A stretch of 64,000 nucleotides of DNA from Prauserella shujinwangii (GCF_003001955.1 NZ_PVNH01000010.1:62001-126000); one strand, 5' to 3'; counted from the first letter of the stretch, positions 1 to 9,552 are shown. Made by a program: numbers and translations. Notes: generated by a model not told the origin, from the letters alone.

Positions 1-212
1 AAGGAGGCGAGCCACGCGGCGCCGATGTAGTCGATGGCGCCCCTGGTGTTGGTCGGGGCGATCACCGGGTATCCGAACACGCCGCGGACCACGAGTACGG
101 CGACCACCCCGACCAGGGCCGCCACCAGCGCGGTCGCCAGCCCGCCGACCCACAGGGTCTTCGCGTCGACGCGCGGCCGCTCGGACTCGTCGAACGAGGA
201 GTGACTGCTCAT
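1..212 (-). CDS. Membrane protein, DUF6069-like (N-terminal part, cut by window edge)
   Basis: The gene reads leftward from an ATG at 212 and runs off the window, so only about 70 residues are visible. After a short polar start there is a segment reading VDAKTLWVGGLATALVAALV followed by more hydrophobic residues (VVAVLVV), then a VFGYPVIAP stretch. This layout matches my memory of small four-helix actinobacterial DUF6069 membrane proteins. The function of that family is unknown. The family call comes from the N-terminal pattern only and cannot be confirmed without the rest of the gene. Confidence 0.6.
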   Translation of the reverse strand, partial: MSSHSSFDESERPRVDAKTLWVGGLATALVAALVGVVAVLVVRGVFGYPVIAPTNTRGAIDYIGAAWLAS

Positions 213-304
213 GCCGGCTCCCTGGGCTCGCCGTCCCGTGTCCGGTTCCGACTGTAAGCCCGGTACGGACGGTGCGCGACGCGAACGTAACTCGTTCGGC
301 GCCG

Positions 305-1609
305 TCAGCACGTGGCGAGGAACCGCTCCAGCACCCGGGCGCCGAAGCGGAGCCCCTCGACCGGCACCCGTTCGTCCACGCCGTGCGCCATCGACCGGTA
401 CGGGAACCCCTCGGGCAGCCACAGCGGAGCGAACCCGTAGCAGTCGATGCCCAGCGGCGCGAACGCCTTGGCGTCCGTCCCGCCGCCCATGCAGTAGGGC
501 ACCGCCACGGCCGCCGGATCCTCCGCTCGCAGCGCGTCCGCCATCGCGGCGAACCACGGCGAGTCGATCGGGGCCTGTACCGCGGGTTGCCTGGCCAGGA
601 ACTCGCGCTCGACGTCCGGTCCCAGCAGGGCGTCCACCTGGGACAGCAGGGACTCCTCCGTGCCCGGCAGCACACGGGTGTCGACGAGTGCGTGCGCCGC
701 GCTGGGGATCACGTTGACCGCGTATCCCGCCTCCAGCGCCGTCGGCGTCGTGCTGTTGCGCACCGTGGACTCGGCGAGGGAGGCGAGCGGCCCGAGCCTG
801 GCGAGCGTTCCGTCTACATCGGACAGATCCACGTCCACGCCGAGCGCGTCTCCGGTGCGTTCCAGGAACGCCCGCACGGTCGGCGTGAGCACCACCGGCC
901 ACTCGTGCGCGGCCAGCGCGTGCAGGGCGCCGACCAACCGGACGACGGCGTTCTCGGTGTTGCGGCGGGAGCCGTGGCCCGCCCGGCCGCGTGCGGTGAG
1001 CCGCAGGTGCGCGGTGCCGCGCTCGGCCGCGCCGATGGGGTAGACGCGCACGTTCCGGCCGTCGGCGGCGGTGGCGTGGTAGGTGTACCCGCCGGACTCG
1101 CCGATCGCCGCCGCGCAGTCGGCGAACAGCTCGCGGTGATCACGGACCAGCCAGTGCGCGCCGAAGTCGCCCCTGTCCTCCTCGTCCGCGACCAGCGCGA
1201 GTACCACGTCCCGGCGCGGTCGCCGCCCGGAGCGCAGCAGCGAGCGCAGCGCGGCGAGCGCCATCGCGCAGAAGTCCTTCATGTCGACCGTGCCGCGCCC
1301 CCAGACGAAGCCGTCTCGCACCTCGCCGGAGAACGGGTGCACCGTCCAGTCCGCCGCGTTCGCGGGCACCACGTCGAGGTGGCCCTGCACGAGCAGCGCG
1401 GGCAGGGCCGGGTCGGCTCCCGGGACGCGGGCCACCAGGTTGGCGCGGCGCGGCGCGGACTCGTGGACGTCGGTCTTGATCCCGGCGTCAGCGAGCAGCC
1501 CTGCCGCGTACTCGGCGGCGTCACGCTCGCCCTCCGCGTGGCCCCCTCCGTGGTTGGTCGTGTCGAAGCGCACCAGCCGCGCGCAGAGTTCCACCACCTC
1601 GTCGTCCAT
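305..1609 (-). CDS. M20 family metallopeptidase
   Basis: 434-residue zinc peptidase of the M20/M25/M40 group, which hydrolyses peptides or N-acyl amino acids in the cytoplasm. Visible landmarks are GHLDVV (H77, D79), GRGTVDMKD (metal-bridging D109), the ADEED motif (catalytic E143 and metal E144) and a late MGGGTDAK segment typical of the family. Length is normal. It starts 15 bases after the stop of the M55 peptidase gene on the same strand, so the two are probably co-transcribed. With the divergent dipeptide importer this suggests degradation of imported peptides. The exact substrate cannot be read from sequence. Confidence 0.93.
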   Translation of the reverse strand: MDDEVVELCARLVRFDTTNHGGGHAEGERDAAEYAAGLLADAGIKTDVHESAPRRANLVARVPGADPALPALLVQGHLDVVPANAADWTVHPFSGEVRDGFVWGRGTVDMKDFCAMALAALRSLLRSGRRPRRDVVLALVADEEDRGDFGAHWLVRDHRELFADCAAAIGESGGYTYHATAADGRNVRVYPIGAAERGTAHLRLTARGRAGHGSRRNTENAVVRLVGALHALAAHEWPVVLTPTVRAFLERTGDALGVDVDLSDVDGTLARLGPLASLAESTVRNSTTPTALEAGYAVNVIPSAAHALVDTRVLPGTEESLLSQVDALLGPDVEREFLARQPAVQAPIDSPWFAAMADALRAEDPAAVAVPYCMGGGTDAKAFAPLGIDCYGFAPLWLPEGFPYRSMAHGVDERVPVEGLRFGARVLERFLATC

Positions 1610-1624
1610 CGCGCTCCCCGTCGT

Positions 1625-2452
1625 TCAGCCGTACTTGCCCTGTACGGCGCCGTCGGCGATCGCCGTGACCACCTTGAACGCCTGCATGGCCCCCGTCATG
1701 TCCGGCGCGTCGAACCCGACCCGGCGCACGTCCACCTGCTCCACGGTGGGGATCACGGCGGCGGCCTGGGCCAGGTGGCTGGCGTCGAACTCCACCTCGA
1801 TGCGGTGCGAGGCCCGCGCCCCGGGTGCCCGGCCCGCGCCCCGCATACTCTTCTCCGCCGCCTCGGCGAGCCACCGGGCCGTCGCCGAGGGCGGGTCGCA
1901 GATCGCGGCGTAGCGGCTCACGGCCTCCTTCACGGCCACCGTCTCGGCGGCGGGCGCGTACTCGCGAGCGTCCTCGCAGGTGAGGTCGTCCCCGCTGACG
2001 AGGAGGACCGGCACGCCGTGCTCGGCGGCGAGGGCGGCGTTGAGCCTGCCTTCACTCGCGCGCACGCCGTCCAGCCACACGCCGGTGATCTGGTTGGGCA
2101 GGTAGGTGTGGGAGAGCACGCCGTCGCAACCCGCTCCGGCGTGGTAGCCGAGGAACACGACGCCGTCCACCCCGCTGTCGATACCCTGCATCATCGACAG
2201 CGGCTTGTGCCGCCCGGTGAGCATCCGCGCGCGCTCGTCGAGGTCCTCGAGGAGGAGGTTGCGCTGGGCGGAGTGGGCCTCGTTGACCAGCACGCCGTCG
2301 GCCCCGCCCGCGAACAGGCCGGCGACCACCGCGTTGACGTCACCGGTGAACAGCCGCCGGAACCGCTGCCACGGCTCCGTGCCCGGAACGACGTCGTCGG
2401 TCCACGTCACACCGGTGGCGCCCTCCATGTCCGCCGAGATCAGGATCCGCAT
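1625..2452 (-). CDS. M55 family metallopeptidase (DppA-like D-aminopeptidase)
   Basis: 275-residue homologue of Bacillus DppA, a zinc D-aminopeptidase that releases N-terminal D-amino acids from peptides. Starting at the ATG at 2452 gives ISADMEG with D8 and E10, then H60 (NEAH), H104 (GYHAGAG), H115 (LSHT) and E134. These fall on or next to the zinc ligands and catalytic histidine numbered 8, 10, 60, 104, 115 and 133 in DppA as I recall them. That agreement favours this ATG over an in-frame TTG nine bases upstream. It is the first gene of a leftward pair with the M20 peptidase and is divergent from the Dpp-type ABC transporter. Confidence 0.93.
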   Translation of the reverse strand: MRILISADMEGATGVTWTDDVVPGTEPWQRFRRLFTGDVNAVVAGLFAGGADGVLVNEAHSAQRNLLLEDLDERARMLTGRHKPLSMMQGIDSGVDGVVFLGYHAGAGCDGVLSHTYLPNQITGVWLDGVRASEGRLNAALAAEHGVPVLLVSGDDLTCEDAREYAPAAETVAVKEAVSRYAAICDPPSATARWLAEAAEKSMRGAGRAPGARASHRIEVEFDASHLAQAAAVIPTVEQVDVRRVGFDAPDMTGAMQAFKVVTAIADGAVQGKYG

Positions 2453-2505
2453 GCCGGCCAACCTACTGGCCCGGGCCCACGGTGAGCATCCATTTCAGGA
2501 AATCG

Positions 2506-2535
2506 TTGACATCAACTGTGCGCAAGTGGTTACTT
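2506..2535 (+). promoter_or_regulatory. Probable promoter of the peptide ABC transporter operon
   Basis: A consensus -35 hexamer TTGACA lies at 2506-2511, followed after 18 bases by TTACTT at 2530-2535. It sits in the divergent gap between the M55 gene and the binding-protein gene, about 40 bases before the GTG start at 2577. This is a pattern match only. Confidence 0.45.
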
Positions 2536-2576
2536 TTCGTCTTCCGGACATCCCAGACGGCGACGAGGTGGTCACA

Positions 2577-4388
2577 GTGCGTTTCACTCGCTTCCGGCGG
2601 CTCAGATCGGTCCTCGCCCTGGCCGCGGTTCCGTTGCTCGGCACGGGACTGTTCGTCCCCCAGGCACACGCGCAGGACGGGCCCACGGTTCTCCGGGTCG
2701 CGCTGGTGCAGGAGATCGACCACCTCAACCCGTTCACGGCCAGCTTCGCCTCCAGCACCATGGTCGGCCGGTTCGCCTGGGAGTTCCTGACCCTGCCCTC
2801 GGCGGAGGACGCCACCCCGACCGGTGGGCTCGCCGAGAGCTGGTCCGCCTCCGAGGACAAGCTGACCTGGACCTTCCGCATCCGCGACGGCGTCCGGTGG
2901 TCGGACCGTGAGCCGGTCACCGCGCACGACGCCGCCTTCACGTTCAACCGCATCATGACCGACCCCAAGGCGGCCGAGGCCAACGGCAGCTACGTCACCA
3001 ACTTCGCGCGTGTCACGGCACCCGACGACCGCACGCTCGTGATCGAGACGGAGGAGCCGCAGGCCAGCATGACCGCGCTGGACGTCCCGATCGTGCCCGA
3101 GCACGTCTGGTCCGGGATCCGCGACATGGCGGCGCCCGAGACCGACAGCATCGAGGTCGTCGGGGTCGGCAGCGGGCCGTTCCTCATCACCGAGTACCGG
3201 CGCAACGAGGTCGTCCGGATGAAGGCCAACCCCGACTACTGGCGTGGCCGGGCGGAGATCGACGAACTGCAGTTCGTGAAGTTCGAGAACGCCGACGCGG
3301 CCGTGAACGCCCTGCGCAACGGGGAGATCGACTTCGTCAACCGGCTCACCCAGGCCCAGTTCGACACGCTGCGCGGCGAGCCGAACATCGCCACCAACCA
3401 GGCCTCCGGCAGGCGCTACCGCGAGCTGCTGATGAACCCGGGCGCCCGCAACAGCGCGGGCCAGCCGATCGGCGACGGCCACCCCGCCCTCCGCGACGTG
3501 CGGGTACGCAGGGCCATCGCCAAGGCCATCGACCCGGAGACGCTCGTCGAGAAGGTGCTCGGCGGCTACGGCGAGCTCCCCGGCGGCCTCGTGCCACCGA
3601 TCTACGCCGACCACCACTACACCCCACCCGCCGACAAGAAATACACCTTCGACCTCGCGGCCGCCAACCGCGAGCTCGACGCGGCCGGATACCGCAGGGG
3701 GCCGGACGGCGTGCGGGCCGGCCCGGACGGCCGCAAGCTGAGGTTCCGCCTCACCGCCCGCGCGAGCGAGGACTACGGCCTGCGCGCCACCGACTACATC
3801 GCGGGCTGGCTCGACCGCGCCGGGATCGAGGTCGTCAAGAACCTCGTCTCCGACAACGAGGTCGACGAGACCACCTCGTCCGGGCACTACGACCTCGCCC
3901 TGTCCGGATGGGGCACCAACCCGGACCCCGACTACATCCTGGCCAAGCAGACCTGCGCCGCCCTGCCCGCCACGTCCGGCAGCAGTAGCAGCAACGCGTT
4001 CTTCTGCGACCGGACCTACGACCGGCTCTACCAGCGGCAGGCCACCGAACTCGATCCGCGGCGCAGGGCCGAACTGGTCCGGCAGGCGCAGGCCCGGTAC
4101 TACGAGCAGGTGCCGAGCCTCGTCCTCGGCTACGACAACGTGCTGGAAGCCTGGCGCTCCGACCGGTTCAGCGACTTCACCGAGCAGCCGGAAGGCCGGG
4201 GCCAGATCATGGAGCAGACCGGCTACTGGGGCTTCTACGGGGCCCGGCCCGCCGACGCGGCCACCGGCGCCGACGTCGGGCTGCCCGCGGGAGCGTGGGT
4301 GGCCATCGGCGCGGGCGCCCTCCTGCTCCTCGCCGGCGGTGGCACCGTGCTCGCCCGGCGCAGGACACCGGCCGAGGACCGCGAGTAG
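2577..4388 (+). CDS. ABC transporter substrate-binding protein, family 5 (peptide type)
   Basis: 603-residue extracellular solute receptor of the DppA/OppA fold, which captures peptides for import. The GTG at 2577 follows a GAGGTGG-like ribosome site and begins a signal peptide (RFTRFRRLR, hydrophobic core, cleavage near AHA-QD). There is no lipobox cysteine. Instead the C terminus carries one membrane helix (AGAWVAIGAGALLLLAGGG) and a positive tail ARRRTPAEDRE, so the mature protein looks anchored by its C terminus. The TWTFRIRDGVRWSD segment is typical of the family. It is the first gene of a four-gene importer operon. Confidence 0.93.
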   Translation: MRFTRFRRLRSVLALAAVPLLGTGLFVPQAHAQDGPTVLRVALVQEIDHLNPFTASFASSTMVGRFAWEFLTLPSAEDATPTGGLAESWSASEDKLTWTFRIRDGVRWSDREPVTAHDAAFTFNRIMTDPKAAEANGSYVTNFARVTAPDDRTLVIETEEPQASMTALDVPIVPEHVWSGIRDMAAPETDSIEVVGVGSGPFLITEYRRNEVVRMKANPDYWRGRAEIDELQFVKFENADAAVNALRNGEIDFVNRLTQAQFDTLRGEPNIATNQASGRRYRELLMNPGARNSAGQPIGDGHPALRDVRVRRAIAKAIDPETLVEKVLGGYGELPGGLVPPIYADHHYTPPADKKYTFDLAAANRELDAAGYRRGPDGVRAGPDGRKLRFRLTARASEDYGLRATDYIAGWLDRAGIEVVKNLVSDNEVDETTSSGHYDLALSGWGTNPDPDYILAKQTCAALPATSGSSSSNAFFCDRTYDRLYQRQATELDPRRRAELVRQAQARYYEQVPSLVLGYDNVLEAWRSDRFSDFTEQPEGRGQIMEQTGYWGFYGARPADAATGADVGLPAGAWVAIGAGALLLLAGGGTVLARRRTPAEDRE

Positions 4389-4397
4389 GCGGGTGCC

Positions 4398-5417
4398 GTG
4401 ACGACCTCGGTGGACACCGCGGGACCGGCAGGCGCGGGCACGCGGCGGGCCGGCACCTCGACGCTGCGTTTCCTCGCGGGCAAGGTGGGCGCGGCGGCGG
4501 TCAGTCTCGCGTTCGTCGTCGTGCTCGGCTTCCTGCTGTTCCGCATGATCCCGGGCGACCCGGTCGCGACCATGACCCGCGACCGGCCCACCAGCCCGGA
4601 ACAGCTGGCGCGGCTGCGGGAACGGCTGGGTGTGGACGAGCCGATGGTGCGGCAGTTCCTCGACTACGCAGGCGGGCTGCTGCGCGGCGACCTCGGCACC
4701 TCCTACATCTACAACCGCCCGGTGTCCGCGATGATCGGCGAGCGGTTGTGGCCGACCATCCTGCTGGTCGGCACCGCCACGCTGCTGGCGGCGGCGCTGG
4801 GTCTCTGGCTGGGCGTGCGGGCCGCCTGGCGGCGGGGCAGCACGTTCGACCGGGCGCAGACCGGGATCGCGCTCACCCTCTGGTCGGTGCCGCAGTTCTG
4901 GCTCGGGCTGCTGTTGCTCACCGCCACGCAGGGGCTGTTCCCGAGCCGGGGCATGCGCTCCCCGGACATCCCACCCGACCTCCTCGGCCAGGCCCTGGAC
5001 GTCGCCCATCACCTGGTGCTGCCCTGTGTCACCCTGCTCGCGGTCACCTACGCCCAGTACATGCTGGTGATGCGCTCGTCGCTGCTGGAGGAGATGGGCG
5101 CGGAATACCTGACCACGGCCAGGGCGAAGGGGCTGCGGGACGACCTCGTCCGCGCGCGGCACGCCGTGCCCAACGCGCTGCTGCCCACCGTGACCCTCGT
5201 GTTCCTCCAGTTCGGCATGGTCGTCTCCGGCACGGTGACCGTGGAGACCGTGTTCTCGTGGCCCGGTCTGGGCCTGCTCACCTACGAGGCCCTGCGGGGC
5301 CCGGACCTGCCCCTGCTGCAGGGGCTGTTCGTCGTGCTCGCGGGAGCGGTGATCCTGATGAACCTCGTCGCCGAGGTGCTCTACCGGGTGCTCGACCCCA
5401 GGGTGCGTGCGTCGTGA
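4398..5417 (+). CDS. ABC transporter permease, DppB type
   Basis: 339-residue inner-membrane permease for peptides. It has an N-terminal helix leading into RMIPGDP, then five further hydrophobic segments. The cytoplasmic EAA loop (EYLTTARAKGLRDDLVRARH) that contacts the ATPase is clear. It starts 9 bases after the binding-protein stop, and its own stop overlaps the next start (GTGA), so it is translationally coupled to the second permease. Confidence 0.95.
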   Translation: MTTSVDTAGPAGAGTRRAGTSTLRFLAGKVGAAAVSLAFVVVLGFLLFRMIPGDPVATMTRDRPTSPEQLARLRERLGVDEPMVRQFLDYAGGLLRGDLGTSYIYNRPVSAMIGERLWPTILLVGTATLLAAALGLWLGVRAAWRRGSTFDRAQTGIALTLWSVPQFWLGLLLLTATQGLFPSRGMRSPDIPPDLLGQALDVAHHLVLPCVTLLAVTYAQYMLVMRSSLLEEMGAEYLTTARAKGLRDDLVRARHAVPNALLPTVTLVFLQFGMVVSGTVTVETVFSWPGLGLLTYEALRGPDLPLLQGLFVVLAGAVILMNLVAEVLYRVLDPRVRAS

Positions 5418-6310
5418 GCGGGGGAACGTCGCCCGTGTGGCAGCGCAGGCGCTCCGCGGCCGTGCGGGTGTGGCGGGAGTTCACGCGTGACCGTGGCGGT
5501 CTGGTGAGCCTCGGTGTGCTCGGCGCCGTGGTGCTGCTCGCCGTCCTCGCGCCGGTGCTCACCGACCCGGCGGGGCTCGACGTCACCCGCGCGGACGGAC
5601 TGCCGCTGCGGCCGCCGACCTGGGAGTACCCGCTCGGCACCGACGTGGACGGCCGGTCGGTGCTGCTGCTCACGCTGTGGGGCACCCGCGTGTCGCTGCT
5701 CGTCGGGTTCGCCGCCACCGTGCTCTCCGTGCTGATCGGCACCGTGGTCGGCATCGCCGCCGCGCACCTCGGTGGCTGGGTGGCGGCCGCCCTGCTGCGG
5801 TTCACCGACTTCTTCCTGGCCCTGCCCTCGCTCGTGCTCGCCATCGCCCTGTCGTCCGTGCTGCCCCGCGGCAGCGCGACGATCGTGCTCGCCATCGCGG
5901 TCACGTCCTGGCCCGCCACCGCCCGGCTGGTGCGGGCGCAGGCGCTGACGGTCGAGGGCAGGCCGTACATCGAGCGGGCGAAGGCGCTCGGCGGCGGGCA
6001 CCTGCACCTCGTCGGCAGGCACGTGCTGCCCGCCGTGCTGCCGCTGGTGCTGGCCAACACCACGCTCGTGGTCGGCAACTCGATCATCGCGGAGTCCACG
6101 CTGGCCTTCCTCGGCCTCGGCGACCCGAACGCCGTCTCGTGGGGCTCGATGCTGCAGACGGCGCTCAGCTCCGGCGCGGTCAGCGCGGGGGCCTGGTGGT
6201 ACCTGCTGCCGCCGGGACTCGCGATCGTGGTGATCGTGCTGTCGTTCACGCTCGTCGGCAGGGCACTGGAGACCGTGCTCAACCCGAGGCTGAAGGGGGA
6301 CCGGGACTGA
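5414..6310 (+). CDS. ABC transporter permease, DppC type
   Basis: 298-residue second permease of the importer. The GTG at 5414 overlaps the upstream stop by 4 bases. The N terminus shows the REFTRDRGGLVSLGVLGAVV pattern of DppC proteins. Several membrane helices follow, along with an EAA loop (YIERAKALGGGHLHLVGRH) and a late AFLGLGDPNAVSWG segment common in DppC. It overlaps the ATPase gene by one base (TGATG). Confidence 0.95.
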   Translation: MSGGTSPVWQRRRSAAVRVWREFTRDRGGLVSLGVLGAVVLLAVLAPVLTDPAGLDVTRADGLPLRPPTWEYPLGTDVDGRSVLLLTLWGTRVSLLVGFAATVLSVLIGTVVGIAAAHLGGWVAAALLRFTDFFLALPSLVLAIALSSVLPRGSATIVLAIAVTSWPATARLVRAQALTVEGRPYIERAKALGGGHLHLVGRHVLPAVLPLVLANTTLVVGNSIIAESTLAFLGLGDPNAVSWGSMLQTALSSGAVSAGAWWYLLPPGLAIVVIVLSFTLVGRALETVLNPRLKGDRD

Positions 6311-7977
6311 TGGCCGCACTGCTGGAACTCCACGACCTCGGCGTCACCTACCGCACGGCGGCCGGACCGGTCCCCGCGGTGCGCGGCGTCGACCTCACCC
6401 TCGGCGCGGGGGACACGCTCGGCGTGGCGGGCGAGTCCGGTTCGGGCAAGTCGACGGTCGCGCTCAGCGTGCTGCGGCTGCTGCCGAGGTCGGCGACCGT
6501 CACCGGGCGCATCCTCCTGGAGGGGGAGGACGTGCGCACCATGCGCTGGGGGCGGCTGCGCGCCGTGCGCTGGTCGTCGGCCGCCGTCGTCTTCCAGGGC
6601 GCGATGCACGCGCTCAACCCGGTCCGCCGCGTCGGCGAGCAGATCGCCGAGCCGCTCCGCCTGCACGCCCCGCCCGGTACGGCGCGCGCGGCCATGCCGG
6701 ATTCCCGGCTGCGCGCGCGGGTCGCGGACCTGCTCGCCGCGGTCGGCCTGCCCGAGACGAGGGCGCGGGCCTACCCGCACGAGCTGTCCGGCGGGCAGCG
6801 GCAACGGGTGATGATCGCGATGGCGCTGGCGTGCGAGCCCAGGCTCATCCTCGCCGACGAGCCGACGACCGCGCTCGACGTGCTGGTCCAGGCCCAGGTG
6901 CTGAACCTGCTGCGCGGGCTCGTCGCCGAGCGCGGCATCGGCCTGATGCTCATCAGCCACGACCTGTCCGTGCTCGCCGCCACCTGCGCGCGCGTGGCGG
7001 TGATGTACCGCGGGGAGGTGGCCGAGCACGGCCCCGCGGCCGACGTCATGCGCAGGCCGCGGCATCCGCACACCCGCGCGCTCGCCGCCGCCTTCCCCAC
7101 GGTGGGCGACCCGGAGTCGCGGTACGCCCCGGCCACCGCGACCGCGCTGCCCCCGGAGCCGCCCGGCCGCGGCACCCGGGAGGAGCCCGCCGTGCTCGCG
7201 GCTCGCGGGCTGCGCGTGCGCTTCCGTGACCGCGCCGGGGGAGAGGTGGCCGCCGTCGACGGGGTCGATCTCGATCTCCGGCGCGACGAGATCGTCGCCC
7301 TCGTCGGGCAGTCCGGCTCGGGCAAGACCACGCTCGCCAGGACCCTGCTCGCGCTGCAGCGGCCCAGTGCGGGCTCCGTGCTGTTCCGCGGCGACCCGGT
7401 GCCGCGGTCCGGTACGGCGCTGCGGGCCTACCGGCGGCAGGTGCAGCTCGTGCTACAGGACCCGGCCGCCGCGCTGAACCCGAGACACACCGTCTACGAG
7501 GCGGTGGCCGAAGGCCCCCGGATCCACCGCCTGCCCGGCGACGAGCGTTCCCGCGTCGTCGCCGCGCTCGAGGCCGCGGAGCTGCGGCCCGCGGCGGAGT
7601 TCCTGTCCCGGCTGCCGCACGAACTGTCCGGCGGGCAGCGCCAGCGGGTGGTCATCGCCGGCGCGCTCGCCCTCGAACCGAGCGTGCTCGTGGCCGACGA
7701 GCCGGTGGCGTCGCTCGACGCGTCGGTGCGCGGTGAGATCCTGGCCCTGTTGCTGCGGCTGCGGCGGGAGATCGGACTGGCGGCCCTGGTGATCACCCAC
7801 GACCTGGGGCTCGCCTGGAACATCGCCGACCGGGTGGCCGTGATGTACCGCGGCAGGCTGGTCGAGGAGGGCGCGGTGGAGAAGGTCCTGCTCGATCCGC
7901 AGCACGAGTACACCCGCGAGCTGCTGGCCGCCGCGGCGGTGCCGGGTACGGGAGAACCGGCTGAACGCGGTGTGTAG
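6310..7977 (+). CDS. ABC transporter ATP-binding protein with two fused ATPase domains (DppD-DppF type)
   Basis: 555-residue fused ATPase powering the importer. Domain 1 (about residues 5-265) has Walker A GESGSGKST, signature LSGGQRQRV and Walker B LILADEPTT. Domain 2 (about 300-550) has GQSGSGKTT, LSGGQRQRV and VLVADEPVAS. Each domain is followed by the peptide-transporter C-terminal extension (RHPHTRAL, QHEYTRELL). The ATG at 6310 overlaps the permease stop. One fused gene replaces the usual dppD and dppF, so binding protein, two permeases and ATPase make a complete importer. Confidence 0.95.
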   Translation: MAALLELHDLGVTYRTAAGPVPAVRGVDLTLGAGDTLGVAGESGSGKSTVALSVLRLLPRSATVTGRILLEGEDVRTMRWGRLRAVRWSSAAVVFQGAMHALNPVRRVGEQIAEPLRLHAPPGTARAAMPDSRLRARVADLLAAVGLPETRARAYPHELSGGQRQRVMIAMALACEPRLILADEPTTALDVLVQAQVLNLLRGLVAERGIGLMLISHDLSVLAATCARVAVMYRGEVAEHGPAADVMRRPRHPHTRALAAAFPTVGDPESRYAPATATALPPEPPGRGTREEPAVLAARGLRVRFRDRAGGEVAAVDGVDLDLRRDEIVALVGQSGSGKTTLARTLLALQRPSAGSVLFRGDPVPRSGTALRAYRRQVQLVLQDPAAALNPRHTVYEAVAEGPRIHRLPGDERSRVVAALEAAELRPAAEFLSRLPHELSGGQRQRVVIAGALALEPSVLVADEPVASLDASVRGEILALLLRLRREIGLAALVITHDLGLAWNIADRVAVMYRGRLVEEGAVEKVLLDPQHEYTRELLAAAAVPGTGEPAERGV

Positions 7978-7991
7978 TCTCGAAAGCCAAT

Positions 7992-9545
7992 ATGGCCACC
8001 ACGACTGACCCCGTGCCGACCGCAGGATCGGACGCGGACACGCACGCCTTGGCGCAGGCGCCCGCCCGCGCCGACGAACCGGCTCGCTTCCCGTACCGCA
8101 CGATCGCGATGGGAACGGTCGGCTGCGCGCTGCTCATGCTGGCCGCGCTGGGCGCCGGGGGCATCCTCGTCCACGACCCCGTGCTCGGCGACGGCCCGCT
8201 GTCGTGGATCCGGTACGGCCACGGTCGCGCGCTGGCGACGGCGCTGCTGTACGTCGGTTTCGGTCTGGTCGTGTGGGCCTGGGTGCGGCTCGGCCGCTAC
8301 GTGCTCGCCAACCGCGTGAACAGCAAGCCGATCCTCGTCGCGGCGGGCTGCTGGATGGCGCCCCTGCTGATCTCGCCGCCCCTGTTCACCAGGGACGTGT
8401 TCTCCTATCTGGGACAGGGTGCCCAGCTGCTGCACGGCCTCGATCCGTACGACTACGGGCCGGCCGAACTGGACACGCTGAACACCGTCGTCGAGAACGT
8501 CCACCCGCTGTGGCAGACCACGCCCGCGCCGTACGGGCCGCTGTTCCTGCTCGTCGCCAAGGCGATCGTGTCGGTCACCGGCAACAACATGATCGCGGGC
8601 GTGATCGTGACCCGCGTCGTGCTGCTGGCCGGTCTCGCCGGGATGCTGTGGGCCCTGCCCCGGCTGGTGCGGCACCTCGGCGGGCGACTCCCGGTCACGC
8701 TGTGGCTCGCGGTGGCCAGCCCGATGACCGTCATCCATCTCGTCGGCGGCCCGCACAACGACCTGCTGATGCTCGGCCTGCTCACGATCGGCGTCCTCAT
8801 GGCGCTGGAACGCAGGCACGCGGTCGCCGTCGTGCTCGTCACCGTCGGGATGCTGATCAAGCCGACGGCGGCGATAGCGCTGCCGTTCCTCGTGTGGGTG
8901 TGGGCCAACCACCTCACCGAGGGCAGCCTGTTCCGCCGGTTCGTGCGCGCGGTGGTCCCGTCGCTCGGCCTGTTCGGGATCGTGTTCGTCGGCGGGACCT
9001 GGCTGTCCCTCGGCTCGGTCAACCTCGGCTGGGTGACCGGACTGCAGGCACCGCAGATCATCACGAACTGGCTGAACTTCCCGAGCGGCATCGGGGAGAT
9101 CTTCTACACGCTCGTGAACCTCATCGTGGACGTGGAGGCCTCACCGTTCGTGACCGTGGCACGGGCGCTCGCCTGGGTCGCGCTCGCCGTGATCATGGTG
9201 CGGCAGTGGTGGCTGGCGCGGCACGGCGGCAACGAGGCGATCTTCCGGATGGCGATCACGTTGCTCGCCGTGGCGATCTTCGCGCCCCCGACGCTGCCGT
9301 GGTACCTCACCTGGGGCTTCGTGATCGCCTCGGCGTTCCCGTGGCGGCGCAGCCACCTCGCGATCGTGGTGGCGGTCTCGGTGTTCCTCGTGCTCGTCTA
9401 CTACCCGACGGGTGAGCAGGGGCTCTACGACTGGTGGTTCATCGCCGCCGTCATCGCGAGCAGCCTCTACGCGGGCGCGTCGCTGCTGCGGCCCGACCCG
9501 CTCGGGCTGGTCGCCGCGTGGCGCCGCGACACCGCACGGGACTGA
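7992..9545 (+). CDS. Polyprenol-phosphomannose-dependent alpha-1,6-mannosyltransferase, MptA/MptB-like
   Basis: 517-residue multi-pass GT-C glycosyltransferase. After about 35 polar residues there are a dozen or more hydrophobic segments. Conserved points are FTRDVFSYLGQGAQLLHGLDPYDYGP (an acidic residue after the first helices, split here: FTRDVFSYLGQ, then GLDPYDYGP), PYGPLFLLV, GGPHNDLLM and MLIKPTAAIALPFL. These match mycobacterial/corynebacterial enzymes that extend the alpha-1,6-mannan core of lipomannan using C35/C50-P-mannose. It starts 14 bases after the ATPase gene and may be read through with it, although the functions look unrelated. MptA versus MptB cannot be separated by eye. 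Confidence 0.85.
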   Translation: MATTTDPVPTAGSDADTHALAQAPARADEPARFPYRTIAMGTVGCALLMLAALGAGGILVHDPVLGDGPLSWIRYGHGRALATALLYVGFGLVVWAWVRLGRYVLANRVNSKPILVAAGCWMAPLLISPPLFTRDVFSYLGQGAQLLHGLDPYDYGPAELDTLNTVVENVHPLWQTTPAPYGPLFLLVAKAIVSVTGNNMIAGVIVTRVVLLAGLAGMLWALPRLVRHLGGRLPVTLWLAVASPMTVIHLVGGPHNDLLMLGLLTIGVLMALERRHAVAVVLVTVGMLIKPTAAIALPFLVWVWANHLTEGSLFRRFVRAVVPSLGLFGIVFVGGTWLSLGSVNLGWVTGLQAPQIITNWLNFPSGIGEIFYTLVNLIVDVEASPFVTVARALAWVALAVIMVRQWWLARHGGNEAIFRMAITLLAVAIFAPPTLPWYLTWGFVIASAFPWRRSHLAIVVAVSVFLVLVYYPTGEQGLYDWWFIAAVIASSLYAGASLLRPDPLGLVAAWRRDTARD

Positions 9546-9552
9546 CCCCCCC

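Noticed and set aside
272-2485. 737-residue rightward open frame opposite the M55 and M20 peptidase genes
   Set aside because: Arg/Gly/His-rich with no recognisable motif, while the opposite strand encodes two peptidases with complete catalytic residues.
2463-5162. 899-residue leftward open frame opposite the ABC transporter genes
   Set aside because: Low-complexity Gly/Arg/Val/His composition and no domain; it is the antisense shadow of well-supported genes in GC-rich DNA.
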